A program made the position numbers and the translations under genes. A stretch of DNA of 64,000 nt from assembly GCF_021353265.1 (NCBI RefSeq), contig NZ_JAJTWU010000005.1:1-64000 (forward strand), read 5' to 3'. Under the pieces are notes generated by a model. It worked only from the letters and a program-made list of their open reading frames with translations, made no database searches and was not told where the DNA came from. Source of the DNA: Pelomonas cellulosilytica. Lineage in GTDB: Bacteria; Pseudomonadota; Gammaproteobacteria; Burkholderiales; Burkholderiaceae_C. This document shows, in pieces, positions 16,612 to 26,177 of the stretch (position 1 is its first letter; each line of letters begins with the position of its first letter).

Positions 16612-17399
16612 GTGACATCCTGAAGAAGATCGTCGAGGTCAAGTGGGAAGAGGTTGCCACGGCCAAGTTGAAGCGCTCACTGGCCTCGCAGCGTGAGGAA
16701 GCCGAAGCCCGCCGAGGCGAGCAACTGGGCTTCGAGCGCTCGCTGCGCGCCAGCATCGCGGCGGGCCATGCAGGGGTCATCGCCGAGATCAAGAAGGCCA
16801 GCCCGAGCAAGGGCGTGATCCGCGAGGACTTCAAGCCCGCCGAAATCGCCGAGACCTACGCGCGTAACGGCGCCTCCTGCCTGTCCGTGCTAACTGACGA
16901 GCGCTTCTTCCAGGGTTCCATCGCCTACCTGCGCCAGGCCCGCGCTGCATGCGAGCTGCCGGTGCTGCGCAAGGACTTCATGGTCGACGAATACCAGGTC
17001 ATGGAAGCCGGCGCTATCGGCGCGGACTGCATCCTGCTGATCGCCGCCTGCCTGGCCGATTCGCAGATGGCCGACCTCGAAGCCACCGCCCATGCCATCG
17101 GCCTGGACGTGCTGGTGGAAGTCCACGACGGCGACGAGCTGGACCGCGCGCTGAAGCTGAAGACGCCGCTGCTGGGCATCAACAACCGCAACCTGCGCAC
17201 CTTCGACGTGACGCTGGACACGACGCTCTCGCTGCTGCCACGCGTGCCGGCCGACCGGCTGCTGGTCACCGAAAGCGGCATCCTCGGCGCCGCCGACGTG
17301 AAGCGCATGCGCGACGCCAACGTGAACGCCTTCCTCGTCGGCGAGACGTTCATGCGCGCGCCGGACCCCGGCGCGGCGCTGGCCCAGCTGTTCGGCTGA
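16608..17399 (+). CDS. trpC: Indole-3-glycerol phosphate synthase
   Basis: Closes the pyrrole ring to give indole-3-glycerol phosphate. 263 residues, a single-domain TIM barrel not fused to TrpF. It has the catalytic [12 protein letters not shown] loop, [25 protein letters not shown] and the LLVTESGI phosphate-site motif. trpF, trpB and trpA are not in this window. Confidence 0.97.
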   Translation: MSDILKKIVEVKWEEVATAKLKRSLASQREEAEARRGEQLGFERSLRASIAAGHAGVIAEIKKASPSKGVIREDFKPAEIAETYARNGASCLSVLTDERFFQGSIAYLRQARAACELPVLRKDFMVDEYQVMEAGAIGADCILLIAACLADSQMADLEATAHAIGLDVLVEVHDGDELDRALKLKTPLLGINNRNLRTFDVTLDTTLSLLPRVPADRLLVTESGILGAADVKRMRDANVNAFLVGETFMRAPDPGAALAQLFG

Positions 17400-17406
17400 A
17401 GCGGCC

Positions 17407-18093
17407 ATGCAGTTGCCGCTGGAGATCCCCGACACCGACTGGCGCCCCGTCGTCGAGGCCTGGGCGGCGTCGCCCGCAGGCCAACGCTTGCAGGCCTTTC
17501 TCGAAGAACGCGTCGCCGCGGGCGCAACGATCTATCCGCCCGAGCCGCTGCGCGCATTGCGCCTCACGCCGCTGGCCCACACGCGCGTCGTCATCCTGGG
17601 GCAGGACCCCTACCACGGCCCGGGCCAGGCCGAGGGCCTGTCTTTCAGCGTGCCGGAGGGCGTGCCCTTCCCGCCCAGTCTGCGCAACATCTTCAAGGAG
17701 ATCCAGCGCGACCTCGGCAAGCCCTTCCCGCCCAATGGCAGCCTCGTACGCTGGGCCGAGGGCGGCACCTTGCTGCTCAACGCCGTGCTGACCGTGGAGG
17801 ACGGCCAGCCGGCCAGCCACGCGAACCGCGGCTGGGAGGCGTTGACGGACGCCCTCATCCAGGCCGCGGCCAAGGACCCGGCCCCGAAGGTCTTCATGCT
17901 CTGGGGCAGCTACGCCCAGGCCAAGGCGCCGCTGATTGACGCGGCGCGACAAGACCACCTCGTGCTGAAGGCCAACCACCCGTCGCCTCTGTCGGCGCTG
18001 AAGCCGCCACGGCCCTTCATCGGCTGCGGGCATTTCTCGGAAGCGAAGGCCTGGCTGGAAGAGCGCGGCCGGGGCACACCGCGCAAGGCCTGA
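17407..18093 (+). CDS. ung: Uracil-DNA glycosylase, family 1
   Basis: Excises uracil from DNA. 228 residues, with the water-activating motif GQDPYH (residues 65-70, Asp67), the uracil pocket Asn in LLLNAVLTV and the minor-groove loop NHPSPLSA (His191). It follows trpC by seven bases, so it can share the trp transcript. A similar trpC-ung order is found in other Burkholderiales. Confidence 0.97.
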   Translation: MQLPLEIPDTDWRPVVEAWAASPAGQRLQAFLEERVAAGATIYPPEPLRALRLTPLAHTRVVILGQDPYHGPGQAEGLSFSVPEGVPFPPSLRNIFKEIQRDLGKPFPPNGSLVRWAEGGTLLLNAVLTVEDGQPASHANRGWEALTDALIQAAAKDPAPKVFMLWGSYAQAKAPLIDAARQDHLVLKANHPSPLSALKPPRPFIGCGHFSEAKAWLEERGRGTPRKA

Positions 18094-18232
18094 GCGGCGA
18101 CGCATCGCGGCGATTGTTCCGCCGCGAGCAACTCGCCGTTCTATTCAGCCCTCTTTTTCCGGCGGGCTGCAATTCCTACAGTGGCACCCTGTCGGCAATT
18201 CCACATCCCGTGGGGCCGGCCAGGAGGTAGCC

Positions 18233-18382
18233 ATGAACAACACCACCCGCTCGCTTTTCACGCTGATCACCGCCGCCACGGCCGTCGTGGCGCTGGCGGC
18301 GGGCATGTTGCTGGCGATCAATGCACCTGCACCCGAATTCGGCGATGCGGTCGCCACCAGCGCGCCGGCCGGCGAGGCTTAA
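18233..18382 (+). CDS. 49-residue single-membrane-span peptide
   Basis: A short open frame with a near-perfect Shine-Dalgarno (AGGAGG, six bases before ATG) and a -10-like TACAGT at 18177. Residues 8-29 (LFTLITAATAVVALAAGMLLAI) form one membrane helix or uncleaved signal; the tail is short, acidic and alanine-rich. It ends head-to-tail with the convergent LysR gene, overlapping by three bases. I do not recognise a family. The translation signals are its main support. Confidence 0.55.
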   Translation: MNNTTRSLFTLITAATAVVALAAGMLLAINAPAPEFGDAVATSAPAGEA

Positions 18383-19314
18383 CTCAGCCCGCAGCGGATC
18401 TTCATCCCCGCCGTCGACGACTGACCGAGCAGCTCGACGACCCAGTCCACGAACACGCGCAGCTTGCTGCTGAGGTGGCGGTTGGGCGGGTAGACCACGT
18501 GCACGGGGATGGGATCGGTCTGCCAGTCGTCGAGGATGCGCACCAGTTCGCCGCTTTTGATCAGCGGCGCGGCCATGAAGCAGGTCAGCTGCATGGCGCC
18601 GAGGTGCGCCAGCCCTGCCTTCAGATAACCGCTCGCGTCGTTGACGGCGATGCAGTGGTTACCCGCCACCTCCACCACCTCGCCATCACGGCGGAAGGTG
18701 TCACCCATCAGCTTGCCGTTGCGCGCCGAGAAGTAACCCACCATGCGGTGCGGCGCCTGACCCAGTTCCAGCGGGTGTGCAGGGTTGCCGTGGCGGCGCA
18801 GGTACTCGGGAGTCGCGCAGGTCACGAAATGGAACTCGCCGATGCGCCGCGCCACGAGGCTCTGGTCGGTCAGCTCGCCGCCGCGGATGACGCAGTCGAC
18901 GTTGTCGCTGATGAGGTCCACCGGCCGGTCGCTGACGCCCAGCTCGATCTGGATGTCGGGGTACTTCGCATAGAAGTCCGGCAGGTGCGGAATGATCATG
19001 TCCCGCCCGACAACGCCCGGCACGTCGATGCGGATGCGACCACGCGGCGTCACGCGGGCCTGGCTCATGCTGCCTTCCAGCTCCTCCAGGTCGGACAGCA
19101 GCCGCATCGCGCGCTCGTAGTAGGCCGCCCCATCCGGCGTGACGGTCACGCGGCGCGTCGTGCGGTTCAGCAGCTTGGTGCGCAGGTGAGACTCCAGCGT
19201 CTGGATGAGCCGCGTCACGGTGGCCTTGGGGAGATCCAGCGAGTCGGCGGCCTTCGTGAAGGTGCCGGCCTCTACGACCCGGACATAGGCTTGCATCGCA
19301 GAGAGTCGGTCCAT
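18379..19314 (-). CDS. LysR-family regulator, divergent from the RND efflux operon
   Basis: A 311-residue regulator. The winged helix-turn-helix is at residues 1-60 (AGTFTKAADSLDLPKATVTRLIQTLE) and the effector-binding domain at about 90-300. The N-terminal sequence MDRLSAMQAYVRVVEAG is typical of the CrgA/DsdC-like branch. The divergent arrangement and the inverted repeat at 19398 suggest control of the efflux operon and of itself. Effector unknown. Confidence 0.88.
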   Translation of the reverse strand: MDRLSAMQAYVRVVEAGTFTKAADSLDLPKATVTRLIQTLESHLRTKLLNRTTRRVTVTPDGAAYYERAMRLLSDLEELEGSMSQARVTPRGRIRIDVPGVVGRDMIIPHLPDFYAKYPDIQIELGVSDRPVDLISDNVDCVIRGGELTDQSLVARRIGEFHFVTCATPEYLRRHGNPAHPLELGQAPHRMVGYFSARNGKLMGDTFRRDGEVVEVAGNHCIAVNDASGYLKAGLAHLGAMQLTCFMAAPLIKSGELVRILDDWQTDPIPVHVVYPPNRHLSSKLRVFVDWVVELLGQSSTAGMKIRCGLS

Positions 19315-19397
19315 GGCGTGTCAGGTCGATGGGCTGGAATGCGCAGATTGTTCCACGACAAGGAAAAGTGAGTCATTGCGCGGGGTGTTTATCTCAA

Positions 19398-19411
19398 AGG
19401 CATGAATGCCT
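19398..19411. promoter_or_regulatory. Inverted repeat AGGCAT-GA-ATGCCT in the LysR/efflux divergent region
   Basis: Perfect 6-bp arms with a 2-bp centre directly at the proposed start of the first efflux-operon gene. Candidate regulator binding site. Its overlap with the ATG at 19406 leaves open that translation begins at 19424. Confidence 0.35.
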
Positions 19412-20209
19412 ATCTTTCGCCCCATGGACAACACCGCTTCCCCCACCACGTTGCGCTTGGGCCCAGCACCCGGCGTCGTGGCGCAGGTCACCCCGGCGCG
19501 GCGGCCGCTGGACGGCGATGCGCGCGCATTGCTGCTGTGGCTGCACGGCGGCCGGTTCACGGATGGTTCGCTGCAGACCAGCCGAGAACGCAGCGAGTGG
19601 CTGGCAGAAGCCGGTGCCGACGTCGTCGCGCTGGACTACCCACTCGCGCCGGAACACCCGTTCCCGGCCGGCCTCAGTGCGGCTTTCGAGGCGCTGCAGG
19701 CGCTTGCCGCCAAACCGGTCAAGCTGACGGGCTCGGTGCACACCGCGCTGTTCGTGGCCGGCGAGGAGGCCGGCGGCAACATCGCCGCGGCACTGGCGCT
19801 GATGGCGCGGGACCAGCGCGCGCCGGCGCTGGCCGGTCAGTTGCTGATCTCGCCGATGCTGGACCCGCACCTGGGCAGCGCGTCGATGCGCGAAGGCGAA
19901 TGCGGCGGCTGCGAGTGCCTCTACTCCAAAGGCTGGAAGGCCTATCTCGGCAGCACCACGCGCGCCGACCATCCCTATGCCGTGCCGCTGGCCGCCAGCC
20001 GCCTCGCGGGCTTGGCGCCGGCGCTGGTGCTGGGCGTCGCCGGCCATCCGCTGAACGATGAATCGCGCCGCTACGCGACAGCGCTGCGAGAGCACGGCAG
20101 CGCCGCGCGGGAGCTGACGCTGGCCGCCCTGACGCCGGCTGAAGCCATCGCCCCCATCCACGAATTCCTGCGCGAGGCGGCCCGCCGCGCGCTGTCGCTT
20201 CCTGCCTGA
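19406..20209 (+). CDS. Alpha/beta hydrolase-fold protein without catalytic triad (HSL-like)
   Basis: A 267-residue protein of the hormone-sensitive-lipase-like fold: LLLWLHGG (oxyanion region, residues 43-49) and VALDYPLAPEHPFPA are conserved. The nucleophile elbow, normally GDSAGGN, reads GEEAGGN, with Glu121 in place of serine. The position of the acid in the usual DPLRDE motif is His214 (HPLNDE), and no triad histidine motif is visible. It is therefore likely a non-enzymatic scaffold or binding protein. It is the first gene of the efflux operon. AAGG precedes the ATG at 19406; ATG 19424 is an alternative. Confidence 0.7.
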   Translation: MPIFRPMDNTASPTTLRLGPAPGVVAQVTPARRPLDGDARALLLWLHGGRFTDGSLQTSRERSEWLAEAGADVVALDYPLAPEHPFPAGLSAAFEALQALAAKPVKLTGSVHTALFVAGEEAGGNIAAALALMARDQRAPALAGQLLISPMLDPHLGSASMREGECGGCECLYSKGWKAYLGSTTRADHPYAVPLAASRLAGLAPALVLGVAGHPLNDESRRYATALREHGSAARELTLAALTPAEAIAPIHEFLREAARRALSLPA

Positions 20210-20233
20210 TCCATCCCTCGGAGAGAAATCGAA

Positions 20234-21460
20234 ATGTCGTCCACCCCTCGTTTCCATCGCCCGACGCGCCGCATCGCGCTCGTCGCCAGCGCTGCTGCCC
20301 TGGTCGCCATTGGCGCCGTGGGCCTCGGCCAGTTCGGCACCCATGCCGCGCAGGCGCAGAACGCGCCTGGCGCACCGCCGGCCACGCCCGTGTCCGTCGC
20401 CCAGGTCGTCAGCCAGGACGTCTCGGCCTGGAACGAGTTCTCCGGTCGCCTGGAGGCCGTAGACCGCGTCGACGTGCGCGCCCGCGTGTCCGGCGCGGTG
20501 CAGGCCGTGCATTTCCGCGAGGGCAGCCTCGTGAAGGCAGGCGACCTGCTGGTGACCATCGACCCCGCGCCCTACCAGGCCGAGGTTGCACGTCTGGAAG
20601 CGCAGTTGGCCGCCGCGCAGGCCCGAGTGAGCTACTCGCAAAGCGAGGCACAGCGCGCCAAGTCGCTGCTGGAAGACCGCGCCGTCGCCCGCCGCGAGTT
20701 CGACGAAAAAGACAACGCTGCCCGCGAGGCCGCCGCCAACCTGCGCGCCGCCCAGGCAGCGTTGCAAGCGGCACAACTGAACCTCGGCTACACGCAGGTG
20801 CGTGCGCCGGTAGCCGGCCGCGTCGGCAAGATCGAGGTGACGACGGGCAACCTCGTCGCCGCCGGTGCCGGTGCGCCCGTGCTGACGACGCTGGTGTCCG
20901 TCAGCCCCATCTACGCGAGCTTCGACGCCGACGAGAAGATCGTGCGCGAGGCACTGGCGTCGCTGCCCGGCGGCGCAGCGGAACGCAAGGGGCTCGAGCG
21001 CATCCCGGTCGAGATGCTGGCAGGGAGCGACAAAGCCACGACAGGCCGGCTGCAGCTGGTGGACAACCAGGTCGACGCGCGCAGCGGCACGTTGCGCGTG
21101 CGGGCGGTCTTCGACAACAAGGACGGCAGCCTGATGCCCGGCCAGTTCGCCAAGCTGCGCATGGGCCAGGCGAAGAACGAACCGGCGCTGCTCGTCAACG
21201 AGCGCGCCGTCGGCACCGACCAGGACAAGCGCTTCGTCATCGTCGTCGGCCAGGGCAACCAGGCCGAGTGGCGGCCAGTGACGTTGGGCGCCAGCGTGAA
21301 CGGTCTGCGCGTCGTCACGAGCGGCCTGAAGGCCGGCGAGCGCGTCGTCGTCGGCGGCGTGCAGCGCGTGCGGCCGGGCTCGGTCCTCGCGCCCAAGGAC
21401 GTCGCGATGGACGCCAAGCCCGAATTGGCCGCACAGCAAGCCAGCGCCAAGACTTCCTGA
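20234..21460 (+). CDS. RND efflux periplasmic adaptor (MexA/AcrA type)
   Basis: Membrane-fusion protein linking the pump at 21541 to the outer-membrane channel at 24780. 408 residues, N-terminal signal/anchor (about residues 10-35), lipoyl half-motifs GRLEAVDRVDVRARVSG and APVAGRVGKIEVT, an alpha-hairpin between them, then beta-barrel and membrane-proximal domains. There is no lipobox cysteine at the signal end, so it is probably anchored by the uncleaved helix or free in the periplasm. GGAGAG lies eight bases before the ATG. Confidence 0.93.
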   Translation: MSSTPRFHRPTRRIALVASAAALVAIGAVGLGQFGTHAAQAQNAPGAPPATPVSVAQVVSQDVSAWNEFSGRLEAVDRVDVRARVSGAVQAVHFREGSLVKAGDLLVTIDPAPYQAEVARLEAQLAAAQARVSYSQSEAQRAKSLLEDRAVARREFDEKDNAAREAAANLRAAQAALQAAQLNLGYTQVRAPVAGRVGKIEVTTGNLVAAGAGAPVLTTLVSVSPIYASFDADEKIVREALASLPGGAAERKGLERIPVEMLAGSDKATTGRLQLVDNQVDARSGTLRVRAVFDNKDGSLMPGQFAKLRMGQAKNEPALLVNERAVGTDQDKRFVIVVGQGNQAEWRPVTLGASVNGLRVVTSGLKAGERVVVGGVQRVRPGSVLAPKDVAMDAKPELAAQQASAKTS

Positions 21461-21482
21461 TCTAGCCCACCCCTCACCACAA

Positions 21483-21520
21483 GCCCCGTCTTGCGGGCCG
21501 GTCCAGCCGGCCTGCGGGGC
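21483..21520 (+). terminator. Stem-loop between adaptor and pump genes
   Basis: GCCCCG (21483) pairs with CGGGGC (21515) and an inner GGCCGG pairs with CCGGCC over a 5-nt loop. No T-run follows and the pump gene begins 20 bases later, so this is more likely an mRNA-stability or partial-termination element that tunes the adaptor:pump ratio. Confidence 0.4.
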
Positions 21521-21540
21521 GTGTGTTGCCTGGAGCACCC

Positions 21541-24500
21541 ATGAATCTCTCCAAATTCTTCATCGACCGCCCGATCTTCGCGGGCGTGCTGTCGCTGCTG
21601 ATCTTCATCGGCGGCCTGCTGTCGATCCGCGCGCTGCCGATCTCGGAATACCCCGACGTCGTCCCGCCGTCCGTCGTTGTGCGCGCGCAATACCCCGGCG
21701 CCAATCCGAAGGTCATCGCCGAGACGGTGGCAACACCGCTCGAAGAGGCCATCAACGGCGTCGAGGACATGCTCTACATGAGCAGCCAGGCGACGACGGA
21801 CGGCCTGTTGACGCTGACCGTCAGCTTCAAGCTCGGCACCGACCCCGACAAGGCCCAGCAGCTGGTGCAGAACCGCGTGTCGCAAGCCGAAGCGCGCCTG
21901 CCCGAGGAGGTCAAGCGCCTGGGCGTGACGACGGTCAAGAGCAGCCCCGACCTGACGATGGTCGTGCACCTGACCTCGCCCAACGGCCGCTACGACATGA
22001 CCTATCTGCGCAACTACGCGCTGCTGAACGTCAAGGACCGCCTCGCGCGCATCCCCGGCGTGGGCCAGGTGCTGATGTTCGGGTCGGGCGACTACGCGAT
22101 GCGTGTGTGGCTGGACCCGCAGAAGGTGGCGGAACACGGCCTGTCGGCCAGTGACGTCGTGGCTGCCATCCGCGGGCAGAACGTGCAGGCCGCCGCCGGC
22201 GTGGTCGGCGCGTCGCCGGGGTTGCAAGGTATCGACCTGCAGCTCTCCGTCAACGCGCAGGGCCGCCTGCAGTCGGTCGAGGAGTTCGGCGACATCATCG
22301 TGAAGACCGGCGCGAACGGCGCCGTGACGAGGCTGCGAGACCTGGGGCGCGTTGAACTCGGCGCGTCCGAGTACGCACTGCGCTCGTTGCTCGACAACAA
22401 GCAGGCCGTCGCCGTGCCCATCTTCCAGGCCCCGGGCGGCAATGCGCTGGACATCTCCGCCAACGTGCGCGCGACGATGGAAGAGCTGAAGACCGCGATG
22501 CCCGAAGGCGTGGACTACACCATCGTCTATGACCCCACGCAGTTCGTCCGCGCGTCCATCGAGTCCGTCATCCACACGCTGCTCGAAGCTGTCGCGCTGG
22601 TCGTGCTGGTGGTCATCCTGTTCCTGCAGACCTGGCGCGCGTCCATCATCCCGCTGCTGGCCGTTCCGGTTTCCATCATCGGCACCTTCGCGGTGATGCA
22701 CGGCTTCGGCTTCTCGATCAACGCGCTGAGCCTGTTCGGCCTGGTGCTCGCCATCGGCATCGTCGTGGACGACGCCATCGTTGTCGTGGAGAACGTCGAG
22801 CGCAACATCGAGGCGGGCCTGTCGCCGCGCGACGCGACTTACCAGGCGATGCGGGAAGTCTCAGGACCCATCATCGCGATCGCGCTGACGCTGATCTCGG
22901 TGTTCGTGCCGCTTGCGTTCATCACGGGCCTTACGGGCCAGTTCTACAAGCAGTTCGCGCTGACCATCGCCATCTCGACGGTGATCTCGGCGATCAATTC
23001 GCTGACGCTGTCGCCCGCGCTTGCCGCGCTGCTGCTGAAGGGCCATCACGCGCCCAAGGATGCGCTGACCCGCGGCATGGACCGTGTCCTGGGCGGCTTC
23101 TTCCGGCGCTTCAACCGACTGTTCACGCGCAGCTCCGAGAAGTACGGCAGCGGCGTGAAGACGCTGATGTCGCGCAAGGCTCTCATGATGGTCATCTACC
23201 TGGGCTTGGTGGCGGCCACGGCCGGCCTCTTCAAGGCCGTGCCCGGCGGCTTCGTGCCTGGGCAGGACAAGCAGTACCTGATCGGCTTCGCCCAGCTGCC
23301 CGACGGCGCCACGCTGGACCGCACCGAGGACGTCATCCGCCGCATGACCGACATCACGCTGAAGACGCCGGGTGTCGAGCACGCGGTGGCCTTCCCCGGG
23401 CTGTCGATCAACGGCTTCACGAACAGCGCCAGCTCCGGCATCGTGTTCGCGACGCTGAAGCCCTTCGACGAACGCAAGACCAAGGACCTGTCGGCCGGCG
23501 CCATCGCGGGCTCGCTGAACGCGCAGTACGGCCAGATCGAGGACGCCTTCATCGTCATGTTCCCGCCGCCACCCGTGCAGGGCCTGGGCACGACGGGCGG
23601 CTTCAAGCTGCAGTTGCAGGACCGCGGTGGCCTCGGTTACGAGGCGCTGGACGGGGCACTGAAGGCATTCATCGCGAAGGCGTCCAAGGCGCCGGAACTG
23701 GCCGGCCTGTTCTCGAGCTTCCAGGTCAACGTGCCGCAGCTGTTCGCCGACCTCGACCGTACGCGCGCCCGCCAGCTCGGCGTAGCCGTGACGGACGTGT
23801 TCGACACGATGCAGATCTACCTCGGCAGCCTGTACGTCAACGACTTCAACAAATTCGGCCGCACGTACTCCGTGCGCGTGCAGGCGGACGCGCCGTTCCG
23901 CGCCCGGGCCGAGGACATCGGCGCGCTGAAGGTGCGCTCGTCCAGCGGCGAGATGGTGCCGCTGTCGGCGCTGATGAAGGTCAACCCCAGCTTCGGCCCC
24001 GAGCGCGCGCTGCGCTACAACGGCTACCTGTCCGCCGACATCAACGGCGGCGCCGCGCCCGGCTTCTCGTCGGGCCAGGCTCAGGCCGCCGTGGAGCGCA
24101 TCGCCGCCGAGACGCTGCCCCCGGGCATCGGCTACGAGTGGACCGACCTGACCTACCAGGAAAAGATCGCCGGCAACTCGGGCGCGTGGGTGTTCCCGCT
24201 GGCCATCCTGCTGGTGTTCCTGGTGCTGGCTGCACAGTACGAGAGCCTGTCGCTGCCGCTGGCCATCCTGCTTATCGTGCCGATGGGGCTGCTCGCCGCG
24301 ATGACCGGCGTGTGGTTGAGCCACGGCGACAACAACGTGTTCACGCAGATCGGGCTCATCGTGCTTGTGGGCCTGTCGGCCAAGAACGCGATTCTGATCG
24401 TCGAGTTCGCACGTGAGCTGGAGTTCGCCGGCCGCACGCCGGTGCAGGCCGCGCTGGAAGCGGCACGGCTGCGACTGCGGCCCATCCTGATGACGTCGAT

Positions 24501-24774
24501 GGCCTTCGTCATGGGCGTGCTGCCGCTGGTGCTGAGCACCGGCGCCGGCGCCGAGATGCGCAAGGCGATGGGCGTGGCGGTGTTCGCCGGAATGATCGGC
24601 GTGACGCTGTTCGGCCTGTTCCTGACGCCGCTGTTCTACGTCATCGTGCGCCGCCTCACCGGCAACGCACCGCTGCGCCACCACGGCGGCCAGGTCGCCG
24701 CGCCGACGGCGCATGCCGGACCCACGCCGCACGTCGCGCCCGTCGTCGACGCCCTCCCGCAACGAGGCAAGTGA
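21541..24774 (+). CDS. RND multidrug efflux pump, HAE1 family
   Basis: Proton-driven inner-membrane pump, 1077 residues with the usual twelve-helix, two-repeat plan. It begins MNLSKFFIDRPIF. The proton-relay aspartate pair lies in VLAIGIVVDDAIVVVENVERN (helix 4) and the lysine in VGLSAKNAILIVEFA (helix 10). The large periplasmic porter/docking loops occupy roughly 40-330 and 560-870. GGAG precedes the ATG. Substrates cannot be read from sequence; the family covers hydrophobic antibiotics, biocides and plant phenolics. Confidence 0.95.
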   Translation: MNLSKFFIDRPIFAGVLSLLIFIGGLLSIRALPISEYPDVVPPSVVVRAQYPGANPKVIAETVATPLEEAINGVEDMLYMSSQATTDGLLTLTVSFKLGTDPDKAQQLVQNRVSQAEARLPEEVKRLGVTTVKSSPDLTMVVHLTSPNGRYDMTYLRNYALLNVKDRLARIPGVGQVLMFGSGDYAMRVWLDPQKVAEHGLSASDVVAAIRGQNVQAAAGVVGASPGLQGIDLQLSVNAQGRLQSVEEFGDIIVKTGANGAVTRLRDLGRVELGASEYALRSLLDNKQAVAVPIFQAPGGNALDISANVRATMEELKTAMPEGVDYTIVYDPTQFVRASIESVIHTLLEAVALVVLVVILFLQTWRASIIPLLAVPVSIIGTFAVMHGFGFSINALSLFGLVLAIGIVVDDAIVVVENVERNIEAGLSPRDATYQAMREVSGPIIAIALTLISVFVPLAFITGLTGQFYKQFALTIAISTVISAINSLTLSPALAALLLKGHHAPKDALTRGMDRVLGGFFRRFNRLFTRSSEKYGSGVKTLMSRKALMMVIYLGLVAATAGLFKAVPGGFVPGQDKQYLIGFAQLPDGATLDRTEDVIRRMTDITLKTPGVEHAVAFPGLSINGFTNSASSGIVFATLKPFDERKTKDLSAGAIAGSLNAQYGQIEDAFIVMFPPPPVQGLGTTGGFKLQLQDRGGLGYEALDGALKAFIAKASKAPELAGLFSSFQVNVPQLFADLDRTRARQLGVAVTDVFDTMQIYLGSLYVNDFNKFGRTYSVRVQADAPFRARAEDIGALKVRSSSGEMVPLSALMKVNPSFGPERALRYNGYLSADINGGAAPGFSSGQAQAAVERIAAETLPPGIGYEWTDLTYQEKIAGNSGAWVFPLAILLVFLVLAAQYESLSLPLAILLIVPMGLLAAMTGVWLSHGDNNVFTQIGLIVLVGLSAKNAILIVEFARELEFAGRTPVQAALEAARLRLRPILMTSMAFVMGVLPLVLSTGAGAEMRKAMGVAVFAGMIGVTLFGLFLTPLFYVIVRRLTGNAPLRHHGGQVAAPTAHAGPTPHVAPVVDALPQRGK

Positions 24775-24779
24775 TCCCT

Positions 24780-26177
24780 ATGAAATCGACCCTGACCCCA
24801 CTTTTCGCGGCGCTGCTGCTGGCCGGCTGTGCGTCGGTCGGCACCGTGGAGCCCTCGCAGCTGCCGCAGCCCCCGGCGATGTACAAGGGCGCCTCCGCGA
24901 ACGACGCGGCTGCACTGACCACCAGCTGGTGGCAGCCCTTTGCCGACCCGGCGCTGGACGACCTCGTCGCCCGCGCCATGGCGGCCAACACCAGCGTGCA
25001 GGCGGCCGCGAGCCGGCTCGCGCTGGCCCGCGCAGCGTTGGGCTCTGCACAGGCGGCCCGGCTGCCGCAGGCCGGCGTGTCGGCCGGCGCAGGCCGCTCG
25101 TCCACGCCGGGCCAGCTGGTGCCGCAGCCGGCCACGCAGTACAGCGCCGGCCTGAACCTCGCCTATGAGCTGGACCTCGGCGGCCGGCTGCTGCACGAGC
25201 GCAACGCCGCGGCGCTGGACGTGCAGGCCCGCGAGCAGCTACTGGCCGATGCGCGCCTGCTGGTGCAAGCCAACGTCGCGCGCGGCTATCTCGCGCTGCG
25301 CGCGCTGGACACCGAGCGCGACATCGTGCGCGACACCGTCGCCGCCTATGGCGAGACGCTGTCGCTGACCGAGAAGCGGGCACGCGCCGGTGACGTGGCC
25401 GACCTGGACCTGGCCCGCGTGCGTGCCGAGCTGGCCGCCAACGAGGCTGAGGCGCTGGCGCTGGACCGGCGGCGGCTGGAGCTGGAGACGGCGCTGGCCG
25501 TGCTCGTCGGCGAGGCACCCTCCACGTTCAGCCTGAAGCCCATCACGTGGACGACGGTGCTGCCCACTGTGCCCGCCGGCCTGCCGAGCGAGCTGCTGCA
25601 GCGCAGGCCCGATCTGGCCGCGGCGCGCAGCCAGCTCGACGCGGCGCAGGCGCGCGTCGGCGTCGCGCGTTCCGCGTGGTGGCCGAGCCTGCAGCTCACG
25701 GCACAGGGCGGCGGCGTGTCCAGCGAGGTGTCCAACCTGCTCAAGAGCGGTGCCAGCACCTGGGGTGTCGGCCTGCTGGCCGCGCTGCCGATCTTCGACG
25801 GCGGTCGCCGCGAGGCCGGCGTCAATGCCGCGCAGGCGCAGTTGCAGGGCGAAGCCATTGCTTTCCGCGAGCAATTCCTGCTGGCGCTCAAGGACGTGGA
25901 GGACCAGCTCGGCGCCCTTGCGCTGCTGCAGGCGCAGGAGCAGGCCAGCGCCCGCGCGGTGTCGGCGGCCGGCCAGGCACTGAGGCTGTCCGACGCGCGC
26001 TACCGCAACGGCCTTGTCAGCCAGCTGGAGCTGCTGGACGCGCGCCGCAGCGAGCTGGCCAACAAGCGGGCGGCTCTGCAGGTGCGCTCGGCTCGGTACC
26101 AGGCGACGGTCGGACTGATCCGTGCGCTGGGCGGCGGCTGGAGCAGCCAGGACGCCGTAAAGATGGCCGGCGTCTAG
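24780..26177 (+). CDS. Outer-membrane efflux lipoprotein, NodT family
   Basis: TolC-like trimeric channel completing the efflux system. 465 residues; the lipoprotein signal ends LLLAGCASV with Cys at about residue 17. Two OEP repeats follow, with QAAASRLALARAALGSAQAARLPQ and RPDLAAARSQLDAAQARVGVARSAWWPSLQLTA. The start at ATG 24780 is chosen over the in-frame GTG at 24771, which overlaps the pump stop. The 3' end overlaps the convergent GNAT gene by four bases. Confidence 0.93.
   Translation: MKSTLTPLFAALLLAGCASVGTVEPSQLPQPPAMYKGASANDAAALTTSWWQPFADPALDDLVARAMAANTSVQAAASRLALARAALGSAQAARLPQAGVSAGAGRSSTPGQLVPQPATQYSAGLNLAYELDLGGRLLHERNAAALDVQAREQLLADARLLVQANVARGYLALRALDTERDIVRDTVAAYGETLSLTEKRARAGDVADLDLARVRAELAANEAEALALDRRRLELETALAVLVGEAPSTFSLKPITWTTVLPTVPAGLPSELLQRRPDLAAARSQLDAAQARVGVARSAWWPSLQLTAQGGGVSSEVSNLLKSGASTWGVGLLAALPIFDGGRREAGVNAAQAQLQGEAIAFREQFLLALKDVEDQLGALALLQAQEQASARAVSAAGQALRLSDARYRNGLVSQLELLDARRSELANKRAALQVRSARYQATVGLIRALGGGWSSQDAVKMAGV

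Noticed and set aside
19394-21538. Long minus-strand open frame opposite the hydrolase and adaptor genes
   Set aside because: Low-complexity Arg/His/Gly-rich translation typical of antisense reading in GC-rich DNA.
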